NCBI GenBank assembly: GCA_021325025.1
Contig: JAJPHZ010000016.1
Location: 372,001 to 436,000 of the forward strand
Source: Pseudomonadota bacterium
GTDB taxonomy: Bacteria > Desulfobacterota > Binatia > Binatales > Binataceae
Reading direction: 5' to 3'
Length of the DNA: 64,000 bases
The notes below the pieces were generated by a model. The model was not told the origin of the DNA, did not search any database, and saw only the letters and a list, made by a program, of their open reading frames with translations. The translations under genes were made by a program, and so were the position numbers. This document shows, in pieces, positions 63,862 to 64,000 of the stretch. Position 1 is the first letter of the stretch. Each line of letters opens with the position of its first letter.

Positions 63862-64000
63862 GTGCGAACTATACACGATCTCAAGCCAGAGCAGAACATC
63901 CGTTCAGGCCTCGTCGCCGCGCCCGGCGCGATTCAGCCGAAGCAGGAATTTGTGCCGGCGGCCTTTCACATCCGGCCGCCGGCGGGGTTGTTAATCGACA
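63862..64000 (+). CDS. possible 5' end of a gene leaving the window
   Basis: A frame open from GTG 63862 to the right edge (46 codons), divergent from the amidohydrolase gene. GGGGG lies 2 bases before the start, too close for a good ribosome-binding site. The protein sequence (HDLKPEQNIRSGLVAAPG...) is not recognised. A perfect 10-base inverted repeat (63954-63983) sits inside it, which argues against coding. Confidence 0.25.
   Translation, partial: MRTIHDLKPEQNIRSGLVAAPGAIQPKQEFVPAAFHIRPPAGLLID
63954..63983. repeat. perfect 10-base inverted repeat at the right edge
   Basis: GCCGGCGGCC (63954-63963) and GGCCGCCGGC (63974-63983) with a TTTCACATCC loop. No clear T run follows on either strand, so a terminator is not established. 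Confidence 0.55.

Overview
The window is GC-rich DNA from a Gram-negative bacterium: it encodes a Wza-like exporter with SLBB domains, a Wzi-like outer-membrane protein, an MCE lipoprotein and lipobox proteins. Two F420-type luciferase-like oxidoreductases, two TIM-barrel amidohydrolases, enoyl-CoA hydratases, an acyl-CoA dehydrogenase and a thiolase/DUF35 pair resemble the gene content described for uncultured Binatota/Desulfobacterota-like soil lineages. That placement is inference; no rRNA or other marker is present. I saw no rRNA, tRNA, CRISPR array or insertion sequence.

Layout. 1-5.1 kb: a small membrane protein, a large AAA-type regulator broken by a frameshift at a G run, a structured non-coding stretch, and small regulatory-looking proteins. 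5.2-11.4 kb: an envelope operon (cupin, lytic transglycosylase, giant six-SLBB export protein, Wzi-like protein). 11.5-29.2 kb: a long same-strand exopolysaccharide locus with chain-length protein, flippase, polymerase, GH16-like enzyme, three glycosyltransferases, four methyltransferases, a sulfotransferase, a nucleotide-sugar dehydrogenase, a GDP-mannose 3,5-epimerase-like enzyme and the initiating glycosylphosphotransferase. About 11.5-21.6 kb looks less GC-rich, with more rare start codons, than the flanks, suggesting an exchanged serotype-like block. It probably makes a sulfated, methylated, uronic-acid-containing polymer by a Wzx/Wzy route.

29.5-38 kb and 47.6-55.2 kb: catabolic and acyl-CoA genes, interrupted by housekeeping and envelope genes (38-47.6 kb: phosphoesterase, thioredoxin-type proteins, YHS, CvpA, AsnS, DUF2231, MCE lipoprotein, radical SAM, DHA2 transporter). 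50.0-52.5 kb encodes a Zn-ribbon/kinase/BON/PDZ membrane protein whose catalytic lysine appears moved into the glycine loop, as in eukaryotic WNK kinases.

55.2-59.1 kb is the most coherent unusual unit: a membrane histidine kinase, a sigma-54 response regulator, and next to them a secreted four-cysteine protein of unknown function. That protein's upstream region carries a near-consensus -24/-12 promoter and candidate enhancer dyads. 59.3-62.1 kb holds hisH, a hisF with Gln at the catalytic Asp130 position, an archaeal-type lumazine synthase, and a MerR-TPR regulator with an apparently leaderless promoter. Two intergenic regions (55.4 and 62.5 kb) share a dispersed palindromic repeat with a fixed AGGGAC loop and compensating stem changes.
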